DNA of 12,106 nucleotides, from positions 1 to 12,106 of the forward strand of contig JAFMRN010000040.1 in NCBI GenBank assembly GCA_017354065.1, in the 5' to 3' direction. Made by a program: the position numbers and the translations under genes. The stretch comes from Solirubrobacterales bacterium. GTDB taxonomy: Bacteria > Actinomycetota > Thermoleophilia > Solirubrobacterales > Solirubrobacteraceae. Below the pieces are notes generated by a model, which was not told the origin of the DNA, made no database searches, and was given only the letters and a program-made list of their open reading frames with translations. Every line of letters begins with the position of its first letter. Positions within the stretch are counted from its first letter, which is position 1. Shown in pieces: positions 5,904 through 12,031 of the stretch.

Positions 5904-6626
5904 CTACCGTCGTCTGCGCAGCTCGGAGATCAGCATCTTGGAGTGCATCGCACCGAGCAGGTCGCGCAGCGGATCCACGCCGGACTCGACGATCTCCACG
6001 GCGCGATCCAGCTCCACCTGCGCGGCTAGGCGCGCCATCAACACGTTGACCTCATCCTGGACCAGCGGCGCCAGCGCCTCGCGATAGCGCAACGTGTCAT
6101 ACACGGTGAAACCGAGCGTCTGCTCATAACCGCCGGCGCGGAACCGCGAGATCGCCTCAATGATCGCTATGTCGTCATGGTCATAGCCGCGCTTGTTGGG
6201 TGACAGCACGCCGATCTCCTCGAGCCGCTCCAGTACGACATCGGGCAGGTCGTAGGTTTCGCGCACGTGCTTGCGTGAGACCCGGCGGGACTCCCCCGCC
6301 TCGGTCGCGCGCGCCAGGATCCGGTCCTCGAGCTCAATCAGCTTCGCGGCCTGGGAGGGATCGTCGGAGATCAGCTCGCGGATCACCCGCAGGGGCATGA
6401 AGCGCTCCTCCTGGAGCCGCTTCACGAGCTGCACGCGCTCGACGAACTCCGGCGGGTACCAGGCCATGTTCGGAGCGGTGCGGATCACGCCGTCCTCGGG
6501 GCCAAGCACCCCTTCACGCAGGTAGTACTTGATCGTCGCGGCAGATACGCCGGAGCGTTCGGCCAGCTCCGAGATCTTCAGCAGGTGGCCGGGGCTACCG
6601 GCTTTGGGCTCGGTAGCCCCGCTCAC
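5904..6626 (-). CDS. MerR family regulator with an apparent second MerR-like domain
   Basis: This is a 240-residue regulator. The N-terminal MerR DNA-binding domain spans about residues 15-85 (LLKISELAERSGVSAATIKYYLREGVLG, wing, then EFVERVQLVKRLQEERFMPLRVIREL). Residues about 115-168 (VSRKHVRETYDLPDVVLERLEEIGVLSPNKRGYDHDDIAIIEAISRFRAGG) repeat the same layout: helix-turn-helix, 'GVLSP', a GYDHDD that mimics the family's gyR-Y-seeD, and a following helix. It has no cysteine, so it is not a metal or thiol sensor of the classic kind. The GTG at 6626 overlaps the BKACE stop as GTGA, and GGAGG lies 4 bases upstream. Its place in the operon suggests that it controls the acyl-CoA genes, much as LiuR (MerR family) controls leucine/isovalerate genes in proteobacteria. 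The ligand is unknown. Confidence 0.9.
   Translation of the reverse strand: MSGATEPKAGSPGHLLKISELAERSGVSAATIKYYLREGVLGPEDGVIRTAPNMAWYPPEFVERVQLVKRLQEERFMPLRVIRELISDDPSQAAKLIELEDRILARATEAGESRRVSRKHVRETYDLPDVVLERLEEIGVLSPNKRGYDHDDIAIIEAISRFRAGGYEQTLGFTVYDTLRYREALAPLVQDEVNVLMARLAAQVELDRAVEIVESGVDPLRDLLGAMHSKMLISELRRRR
6591..6620 (-). repeat. 10-bp GC-rich hairpin just after the MerR start codon
   Basis: GGGGCTACCG (6591-6600) and CGGTAGCCCC (6611-6620) are exact complements around a 10-base loop. In the MerR message the stem begins about 3 bases after the GTG start codon. It encodes the non-conserved N-terminal tail (ATEPKAGSPG), so the protein does not need this sequence. A stem of this strength at the ribosome-loading site would reduce MerR translation unless ribosomes arrive coupled from BKACE. 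There is no U-tract, so it is not a terminator. Confidence 0.7.
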
Positions 6627-7498
6627 GGCCTCCGCACTCCGAGTAACTCCCGCGCCTCGCTGACCGACGCCAAACGTCGCCCGGAATCGCGCGCCATCTG
6701 CGCTGCCTTACCGATCAGGTCGCCGTTGGAACGCGCGACGCTTCCGTCGGGCAGGTAGAAGTTGTCCTCCACCCCGGCCCGGATCGAACCGCCCAACACC
6801 AGCGCGGCCGAGATCATCTGCCATTGCACCCGGCCGATCCCGATCACGCCCCAGTGCCGCGCGCCCGGAATCTCGAAGTAGTTCCGCGCCATCGCGTCGA
6901 GGTTCAGCGGGGTCGGCGGAATCCCGCCTAGCACGCCCATGATGAAGTCGGCGTGCAGCGGCCCCTCCAGCACGCCCATCTCGACCAGCGGCCCCAAGGC
7001 CGCGACATGCCCGGTGTCAAAGCACTCATGCTCGGGCTTGATCTGCAGGCGCCGCATCGCCTCCAGCAGCTCGATGATCTCATCCCACGGGTTCTGGAAC
7101 ACGAACTTGAACACGAAATCGCGTCGTGACCGCGAGTACTTCGCGTAGTTCATCGAGCCCATGTTCAGGGCCGCGACCTCAGGCAGCCCGGCCTCCAAAT
7201 ACCGGACCCGTGTCGCCACATCGACCCCCACCGTGCCGGTGGAGAAGTTGATGATCGCCGCGTCGCCGATCTCATCCACGATTGCGGAGCGGATCGCAAC
7301 AAAATCCTCCACGTCCACTGAGGGCTCACCGGTGGGCTTGCGCGCGTGGATATGGATGTGCACGCAACCTTCATCGACCACACGGCGCGCCTCAGCCGCG
7401 TACTCCGCTGGGGTGTAGGGGATCGCCGCGCACTGCGCGCGGTTGGCCAAAGCCCCTGAGATCGCGCAGGTCAGAACTACCGGATCCTCGACGCTCAT
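6623..7498 (-). CDS. Beta-keto acid cleavage enzyme (BKACE, DUF849 family)
   Basis: This 291-residue protein belongs to the family of 3-keto-5-aminohexanoate cleavage enzyme (Kce). These zinc enzymes convert a beta-keto acid plus acetyl-CoA into acetoacetate plus a new acyl-CoA. Zinc ligands are visible as H49 and H51 in HIHIHARKPTGEPS and E244 in SIRAGVEDNFYL, next to R240 and D245, which match the Kce catalytic Arg and Asp. The STG of NFSTGTVG and the LNMGSMNY block also match. Where Kce has the Glu of 'GAE' near its N-terminus (Glu14), this protein has Leu17 (AISGALANRA), which argues for a substrate other than 3-keto-5-aminohexanoate. The ATG at 7498 is chosen because it overlaps the upstream carboxylase stop as ATGA with a GGAG about 10 bases before it. 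A start 9 codons further up is less likely. Confidence 0.92.
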   Translation of the reverse strand: MSVEDPVVLTCAISGALANRAQCAAIPYTPAEYAAEARRVVDEGCVHIHIHARKPTGEPSVDVEDFVAIRSAIVDEIGDAAIINFSTGTVGVDVATRVRYLEAGLPEVAALNMGSMNYAKYSRSRRDFVFKFVFQNPWDEIIELLEAMRRLQIKPEHECFDTGHVAALGPLVEMGVLEGPLHADFIMGVLGGIPPTPLNLDAMARNYFEIPGARHWGVIGIGRVQWQMISAALVLGGSIRAGVEDNFYLPDGSVARSNGDLIGKAAQMARDSGRRLASVSEARELLGVRRP

Positions 7499-9066
7499 AC
7501 AGGCACCACTCCGTTCCGTTTCCACGGCCGTTCGACCTTCTTCCCCGCGTTCAGCTCCAGCGCACGCGCGATCACCGCGCGCGTCTCCCGCGGGTCGATC
7601 ACGTCGTCGATCATGCCGTTGCCGGCCGCGACGTAGACGTCGATCGTCTTGTTGATCTCGTCGATCAACCCCTGCCGCGTCGCGGCCGGATCCTCGGCCG
7701 ACTCGACGACCTTCCTGAACACGATCTCCACAGCGCCCTCGGCGCCCATCACGCTGATCTCAGCAGTCGGCCAGGCCACGATCAGATCGGGGTCATAGGC
7801 CTTGCCGCACATCACGTAATAGCCGGCCCCGTATGCCTTGCGTGTGATCACCGTGATCTTCGGGACGGTGGCCGACGCCGTTGCGTACAGCATCTTCGCC
7901 CCGTGGCGGATGATCCCCTCCGCCTCAACGGAAGTGCCGACCATGAACCCGGGAACGTCGACCAGGTACACCAGCGGCAGACCAAACGCGTTGCAGAGAT
8001 TGATGAACCGCGCCGCCTTGTCGGCGGAATCGTTGTCCAGGATCCCGCCCAGCACGCGCGGTTGCGAGGCGACGATCCCGGCGGGCCGGCCGCCGAAGCG
8101 CCCAAAGCACGTGATCAGCGTGGTCGCAAAGCTCGGCTTCATGTCGAAGTAGGCCCCGTCATCGACGATCCGCTCGATCACGTCGTACATGTCATAGGAC
8201 TGCCTGTTTGACGGCGGCAGCACATCGAGCAGCTCATCATCGGCACGCTCCACCGGATCTGAGGCCAACTGCACCGGCGGCGGCTCATCACATGACGACG
8301 GCATGAAGCTCAGGTACACGCGGATCGCGGCGATGCACTCCTCGTCGGAGTCGACCTCAAGGTCGGCGACCCCGCTGCGCCGCGTGTGCACATCGGAACC
8401 CCCCAGCTCCTCGGCGGAAACGTCCTCCCCGACCGCGGCCCGGACCAGGTGCGGCCCGGCCAGCGACATCGACCCGCGTCCGCGCACCATCGGCACAAAG
8501 TCAGCCAGGCCGGGGATGTAGGCGGTACCCGCCGCACACGGGCCCATCACAGCGGCGATCTGGGGGATCACTCCGGAAGCCACAACCTCGTCCCGGAACA
8601 GGAACCCGGTCTCCGCGAACAAGGAACCAACGGCCTCCTGAACCCGGGCACCCGCCGAGTCCAGCAGCCAGATGAACGGGATCCGCTTGGTCAACGCCAT
8701 CTGACGCAGGCGCGTGACCTTGACCTCGCCCGACATGCCCATCGAGCCGGCCATCACCGTGAAGTCGTAGGCGGCGACCGCGACGAGCCGTCCGTCGACC
8801 CGGCCGTACCCGGTGATCACGCCGTCAGCTGGCGCCTCCTTGCCCGCCATCGACACCGCGAAGGTGTGTGGCCGGGCGTTGATCCCGAACTCCGTCCACG
8901 TGCCGTCGTCGATCAGCAGCTCCAACCGCTCGCGCGCGGTCAGCTTGTCGGCGGCGTGCTGTTTCTCGATCTTTTCTTGGCCGCCACCCAAGGCGGCCTT
9001 AGCCCGCCGCTCCTCAAGGTCCTGAACCAGTGAACGCAGCAGACTTCCCTCCGTCTCCACAGCCAT
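7495..9066 (-). CDS. Acyl-CoA carboxylase beta (carboxyltransferase) subunit
   Basis: This 523-residue subunit moves a carboxyl group from carboxybiotin to an acyl-CoA. Both halves of the carboxyltransferase are present: the N-half with KIEKQHAADKLTARERLELL, DFTVMAGSMG, LLDSAGARVQEAVGSL and GVIPQIAAVMGPCAAGTAY, and the C-half with VDVPGFMVGT, GIIRHGAKMLYA, TVPKITVITRKAYGAGYYVM, AWPTAEISVMGAEGAV and the C-terminal tail PWKRNGVVPV. Length matches PccB/AccD5-type subunits. At the position of the specificity residue Asp437 of M. tuberculosis AccD5 (in GGAYDVM) it has Tyr417 (GAGYYVM), so propionyl-CoA is not the obvious substrate. No biotin carboxylase/BCCP subunit is encoded in the window. ATG 9066, two bases after the crotonase stop and 8 bases after AAGGGG, is preferred over the overlapping TTG at 9072. 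Confidence 0.95.
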   Translation of the reverse strand: MAVETEGSLLRSLVQDLEERRAKAALGGGQEKIEKQHAADKLTARERLELLIDDGTWTEFGINARPHTFAVSMAGKEAPADGVITGYGRVDGRLVAVAAYDFTVMAGSMGMSGEVKVTRLRQMALTKRIPFIWLLDSAGARVQEAVGSLFAETGFLFRDEVVASGVIPQIAAVMGPCAAGTAYIPGLADFVPMVRGRGSMSLAGPHLVRAAVGEDVSAEELGGSDVHTRRSGVADLEVDSDEECIAAIRVYLSFMPSSCDEPPPVQLASDPVERADDELLDVLPPSNRQSYDMYDVIERIVDDGAYFDMKPSFATTLITCFGRFGGRPAGIVASQPRVLGGILDNDSADKAARFINLCNAFGLPLVYLVDVPGFMVGTSVEAEGIIRHGAKMLYATASATVPKITVITRKAYGAGYYVMCGKAYDPDLIVAWPTAEISVMGAEGAVEIVFRKVVESAEDPAATRQGLIDEINKTIDVYVAAGNGMIDDVIDPRETRAVIARALELNAGKKVERPWKRNGVVPV

Positions 9067-9068
9067 GC

Positions 9069-9851
9069 TCAACGCCCCTTCCAGACCGGATCACGCTTTT
9101 CAAAGAACGCGGTGACGCCCTCCACGATGTCCTCGGAGCTCAGTGCCAGGGACAGCTGTGAGCGCATGAAGTCCAGCGCATCAACCAAGCCCATGTCCTG
9201 CTGGCGCCAGACCGCGTCCTTGCCGAGGCCCATGATCAGCGGCGACCTTGAAGCGAGCTTCCCCGCCCAGTCGTTCACAGCGTCGGAGAACTCGGAGCTC
9301 GGGACCACCTTGTTGATCAATCCGATCCGCTCCGCCTCCTCCGCCGAGATCTGCTCACCCAGGTACAGCAGCTCGTTGGCCTTGCGCCGGCCGATGTTGC
9401 GCTGAAGCAGCGCGGTGACCATGAACGGGAATGTGCCGATCCCGATCTCCGGCAACCCAAAACGCGCGTCTGAGGAGGCGATGATCAGATCGGTCGACAA
9501 GGCCAGCCCCAACGCTCCTGCCAACACGTGCCCGGAAGCCGCGGTCAAAGAAGGCTTGCCAAGCTCGCCTAACAACCGGAAGATCCGCGGCAGCAGCTCC
9601 GTGCCCTGATGCTTGTCGATCGTCGAGGCGTCGGCTCCGAAGGCACCGAGGTTCGCCCCGCTGGAGAAGACCCGCTCATGGGTGGTGGCCAGAACAACCG
9701 TCCGCACCTCATCAGAGGACTGCGCCGCAAGCAGCGCGGACTCGAGCTCAGCAAGCAACTCGGCGGACAGGGCGTTGCGGGTATCCGGCTGGTTCAGGGA
9801 GATGGTCGCCACGCCCCCGGCGACCTCGTAGAGAAGCGTCTCGTAGGACAT
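9069..9851 (-). CDS. Enoyl-CoA hydratase/isomerase (crotonase) family protein
   Basis: This 260-residue crotonase-fold enzyme has the N-terminal strand VATISLNQPDTRNALS, the first oxyanion-hole segment RVFSSGANLGAF (about 60-71), the second AASGHVLAGALGLALSTD (105-121), and GLPEIGIGTFP (132-142). E135 matches the catalytic Glu164 of rat mitochondrial enoyl-CoA hydratase. The other acid, Glu144, is replaced by Gly115. The enzyme may therefore be an isomerase or a single-acid crotonase rather than a standard hydratase. It is the first gene of the minus-strand operon. The ATG at 9851 fits the family start, but no Shine-Dalgarno lies within 15 bases, so a leaderless message is plausible. The next gene begins 2 bp after its stop. 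Confidence 0.93.
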   Translation of the reverse strand: MSYETLLYEVAGGVATISLNQPDTRNALSAELLAELESALLAAQSSDEVRTVVLATTHERVFSSGANLGAFGADASTIDKHQGTELLPRIFRLLGELGKPSLTAASGHVLAGALGLALSTDLIIASSDARFGLPEIGIGTFPFMVTALLQRNIGRRKANELLYLGEQISAEEAERIGLINKVVPSSEFSDAVNDWAGKLASRSPLIMGLGKDAVWRQQDMGLVDALDFMRSQLSLALSSEDIVEGVTAFFEKRDPVWKGR

Positions 9852-9852
9852 C

Positions 9853-9870
9853 GAAAGTAGAAAGTACTAC
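9853..9870. repeat. Tandem GAAAGTA plus CTACT at the crotonase start
   Basis: GAAAGTA occurs twice in a row (9853-9859, 9860-9866), and AGTAG/CTACT forms a 5-bp inverted repeat with a 6-bp centre over the same bases. The site directly abuts the crotonase ATG, where the promoter -10 or transcript start of a leaderless message would fall. It may be a regulator site or simply an A/T-rich promoter segment in an otherwise GC-rich region. Confidence 0.4.
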
Positions 9871-9900
9871 TCTCCACTTACCAACGCGTAGACACGTCTC

Positions 9901-9924
9901 TGTCCCGCTAAAACAAGCGGGACA
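9901..9924. promoter_or_regulatory. 9-bp inverted repeat in the crotonase/acyl-CoA dehydrogenase control region
   Basis: TGTCCCGCT (9901-9909) and AGCGGGACA (9916-9924) are perfect complements around AAAACA. The repeat is roughly central in the 96-bp divergent gap between the crotonase ATG (9851) and the dehydrogenase ATG (9948). The TAAAAC at 9909-9914 resembles a -10 box for the dehydrogenase, which would start transcription near 9921. A protein bound to the repeat would then block it. The alternative is a stem-loop in a longer 5' leader. No T-tract follows. The operon's own MerR is the first candidate ligand, by inference only. Confidence 0.65.
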
Positions 9925-9947
9925 ACCATCCTCTGGAGGAGAGTCCT

Positions 9948-11138
9948 ATGGCGACCGAAACGGTCCTGAAGCCCGATCACGACGCGAACCGCAAGCACTT
10001 CATCTTCACTGACGAGCACGATCAGCTGCGTGAGTCGATCCGCCGGTTCGTTGAGAAGGAGCTGCGCCCCCACGCCGAGGAGTGGGAGCAGACCACGTTC
10101 CCGGACTGGGTCTTCAGGCGGATGGGTGAGCTCGGTTTCCTGGGCCTCGACAAGCCGACCGAGTACGGCGGTCAGGGCGGCGACTACTACACGTCCCTGG
10201 TCCTGTCGGAGGAGCTGGCCCGCTCAGAGTGCGGCGGCATGGTGATGGGCGTCGCCGTCCACACGGATATGGCGATGCCGCCGATCCTCGCCTTCGGCAC
10301 CGAGGAGCAGAAGCGCGAATGGGTCGAGCCCGCGATCAACGGCGAGAAGATCCTGTCGATCGGGATCACCGAGCCGGACGCCGGCTCCGACGTGGCCGGG
10401 ATCAAGACCCGCGCCACTTACGACGCGGCCACCGACGAGTACGTGATCAACGGCTCCAAGACGTTCATCACCAACGGCCACCGCGCCGACGTGATCGTGC
10501 TTGTGACCAAGACCGACCCGGACGCCGGCTATGACGGCGTGACGCTATTCCTGGTCCCGATGGACGCCCCCGGCGTGATCAAGGAAGAGCACCTCGACAA
10601 GCTCGGGATGCGCGCTTCCGACACGGCGCTGCTGGCCTTCCAGGATGTACGTGTTCCCGCGAGCGCTGTACTCGGCCAGGTCGGCAAGGGCTTCTACCAC
10701 ATCATGTGGGAGCTCCAGGGCGAGCGCCTGATCATGTGCGCGGGCGCGATCGCCGCCGCGCAGCTGGCCTTCGACAAGACGCTGGAGTACGCCAAGGAGC
10801 GCAAGGCCTTTGGCCGGCCGATCGGGAACTTCCAGGTGATCCGCCACAAGTTCGCGGAGATGGCCACCAAGATCGAGACCGCCAAGGCGCTCACCTACAC
10901 GACCGCCTGGCGCTTCCAGAACAAGGAGTACCCGGTGCGCGAGATCTCGATCGCGAAGGTCTACTGCGCACGGATCGCCTGTGAGGTCGCGGATGAGTGC
11001 ATTCAGATACACGGCGGCGCCGGCTACATGACCGAGGTCGGGATCGAGCGCGTGTGGCGTGACATGCGCCTGAACCGGATCGGTGCGGGCACCGACGAGA
11101 TCATGCTTGACGTGATCGGCAAGTCCTACGGGATCTGA
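9948..11138 (+). CDS. Acyl-CoA dehydrogenase, isovaleryl/long-chain type
   Basis: This 396-residue FAD flavoenzyme oxidises an acyl-CoA to the 2-enoyl-CoA and passes electrons to ETF. All regions are present: the N-terminal helical domain, the beta-domain with GITEPDAGSDVAGIKTRA (139-156) and NGSKTFITNG, and the C-terminal helices with RKAFGRPIGNFQ and QIHGGAGYMTE. The catalytic Glu376 site of medium-chain enzymes (YEGT) reads IGAGT here, with Ala380. Instead, E259 in ELQGERLIMC occupies the position used by isovaleryl-CoA (Glu254) and long-chain dehydrogenases. Human isovaleryl-CoA dehydrogenase also reads IGAGT there, so a branched-chain or long-chain substrate is favoured. A strong GGAGGAGA (9935-9942) precedes the ATG. 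It is divergent from the crotonase-carboxylase-BKACE operon and probably controlled with it. Confidence 0.95.
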   Translation: MATETVLKPDHDANRKHFIFTDEHDQLRESIRRFVEKELRPHAEEWEQTTFPDWVFRRMGELGFLGLDKPTEYGGQGGDYYTSLVLSEELARSECGGMVMGVAVHTDMAMPPILAFGTEEQKREWVEPAINGEKILSIGITEPDAGSDVAGIKTRATYDAATDEYVINGSKTFITNGHRADVIVLVTKTDPDAGYDGVTLFLVPMDAPGVIKEEHLDKLGMRASDTALLAFQDVRVPASAVLGQVGKGFYHIMWELQGERLIMCAGAIAAAQLAFDKTLEYAKERKAFGRPIGNFQVIRHKFAEMATKIETAKALTYTTAWRFQNKEYPVREISIAKVYCARIACEVADECIQIHGGAGYMTEVGIERVWRDMRLNRIGAGTDEIMLDVIGKSYGI

Positions 11139-11151
11139 TCCGCTCAAGTGT

Positions 11152-11181
11152 TTGACGCCTCAGCCCGGAACCGGCTAAGTT
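11152..11181 (+). promoter_or_regulatory. Probable leaderless promoter of the membrane protein gene
   Basis: TTGACG (11152-11157) is 5/6 to the -35 consensus. TAAGTT (11176-11181) follows after 18 bp and fits the actinobacterial -10 pattern TA-N3-T. Transcription would start close to the ATG at 11191, which has no Shine-Dalgarno before it. The two observations support each other. The promoter starts 13 bp after the dehydrogenase stop, and no terminator hairpin separates them, so read-through is also possible. Confidence 0.55.
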
Positions 11182-11190
11182 CCGCTCCAC

Positions 11191-12024
11191 ATGGCGGTGG
11201 GGGACGGATTCCAATCACAGCAGACGCCGCCTGGCGGCTTGGTGCCACTGAAGCTCGGGGAAACGCTCGGCGCCGCCTGGCGGCTGACGGCAGCCGACCT
11301 GGGCACGCTGGTCGCCGTCTGCGTGGCGTGTGCGCTGCCGGCGGCGATCATCGGGATCGCGATCCTCGCGATCACGCTGCCGGCGGGCGCCACGCTGATC
11401 GACGGCAAGCTGTACGTGCCCCAAGGCACCTCACCGAACGCCTGGCTGTGGGTGAACAACCTGCGGAGCGTGATCTCCGCGGTCTTCTCGCTGATCTCGG
11501 CCGGTGCGATGTACCGGATCCTGCTGGGCCGCCATCTCGGAAGGCCGGCGAAGTTCACCGAGGGGATCGGCTACGCGGTCGAGCGGTTCCTGCCGCTGCT
11601 GGGGTTGACGATAATGGTCACGATCGTGGTCGGGATCGGCTTCGTGCTGTTCGTGATCCCCGGCATCTACGCGGGTATCGCGCTGTCGATGGCGGTCCCC
11701 GCGGTGATGACCCAGCGGATCGGGCCGTTCCGCGCCATGGGCTGGTCGATGTCGCTGATCCAGGGCCATTGGTGGTTCGTGCTGTTCCGCGTCCTGATCC
11801 CCGCGCTACTGGCCGCGGCGGTGTCCTTCGTCGTGAGCCTGGTGGTGCTGCCGGGGCTCGTCACCAACTCGCTGACGATGCTGATCGTGCTGCCGTCACT
11901 GATCTCCGTGATCCTGACCCCGCTGCTGGCGATCTACGTCACGGCCGTCTCGGCGGTCGTGTTCGTCGATCTGAACGTGCGCAAGGGCTGGACCAGCGCA
12001 GCGCAGATCATCCCCAACTGGTAG
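11191..12024 (+). CDS. Multi-pass membrane protein of unknown function
   Basis: This 277-residue protein has a short hydrophilic N-terminus and about six hydrophobic segments (near residues 36-63, 92-112, 134-155, 157-174, 197-223 and 227-262). The layout 'RFLPLLGL...VIPGIYAGIALSMAVPAVMTQRIGPFRAMGWSMSLIQGHWWFVLFRVL' is the hallmark of a broad bacterial family, related to the membrane domain of glycerophosphodiester phosphodiesterases and to DUF975-like proteins. In it a conserved 'G-x-x-R-A-x-x-x-S-x-x-L-x-x-G-H-W-W' motif precedes the fifth helix. No catalytic domain is attached, so only a membrane role can be stated. There is no Shine-Dalgarno, and the upstream promoter suggests a leaderless message. 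It is not obviously linked to the acyl-CoA genes. Confidence 0.85.
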   Translation: MAVGDGFQSQQTPPGGLVPLKLGETLGAAWRLTAADLGTLVAVCVACALPAAIIGIAILAITLPAGATLIDGKLYVPQGTSPNAWLWVNNLRSVISAVFSLISAGAMYRILLGRHLGRPAKFTEGIGYAVERFLPLLGLTIMVTIVVGIGFVLFVIPGIYAGIALSMAVPAVMTQRIGPFRAMGWSMSLIQGHWWFVLFRVLIPALLAAAVSFVVSLVVLPGLVTNSLTMLIVLPSLISVILTPLLAIYVTAVSAVVFVDLNVRKGWTSAAQIIPNW

Positions 12025-12031
12025 GCCGCCG

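Noticed and set aside
7282..8211. 309-codon open frame on the plus strand
   Set aside because: It lies antisense to the BKACE and carboxylase genes, with composition typical of an antisense frame and no domain.
7495..9066. Firm call as methylcrotonyl-CoA carboxylase beta (liuB)
   Set aside because: The KQHAADKLTARERL start is closer to the propionyl/acetyl-type subunits, and no MCC alpha gene is present. The substrate was left open.
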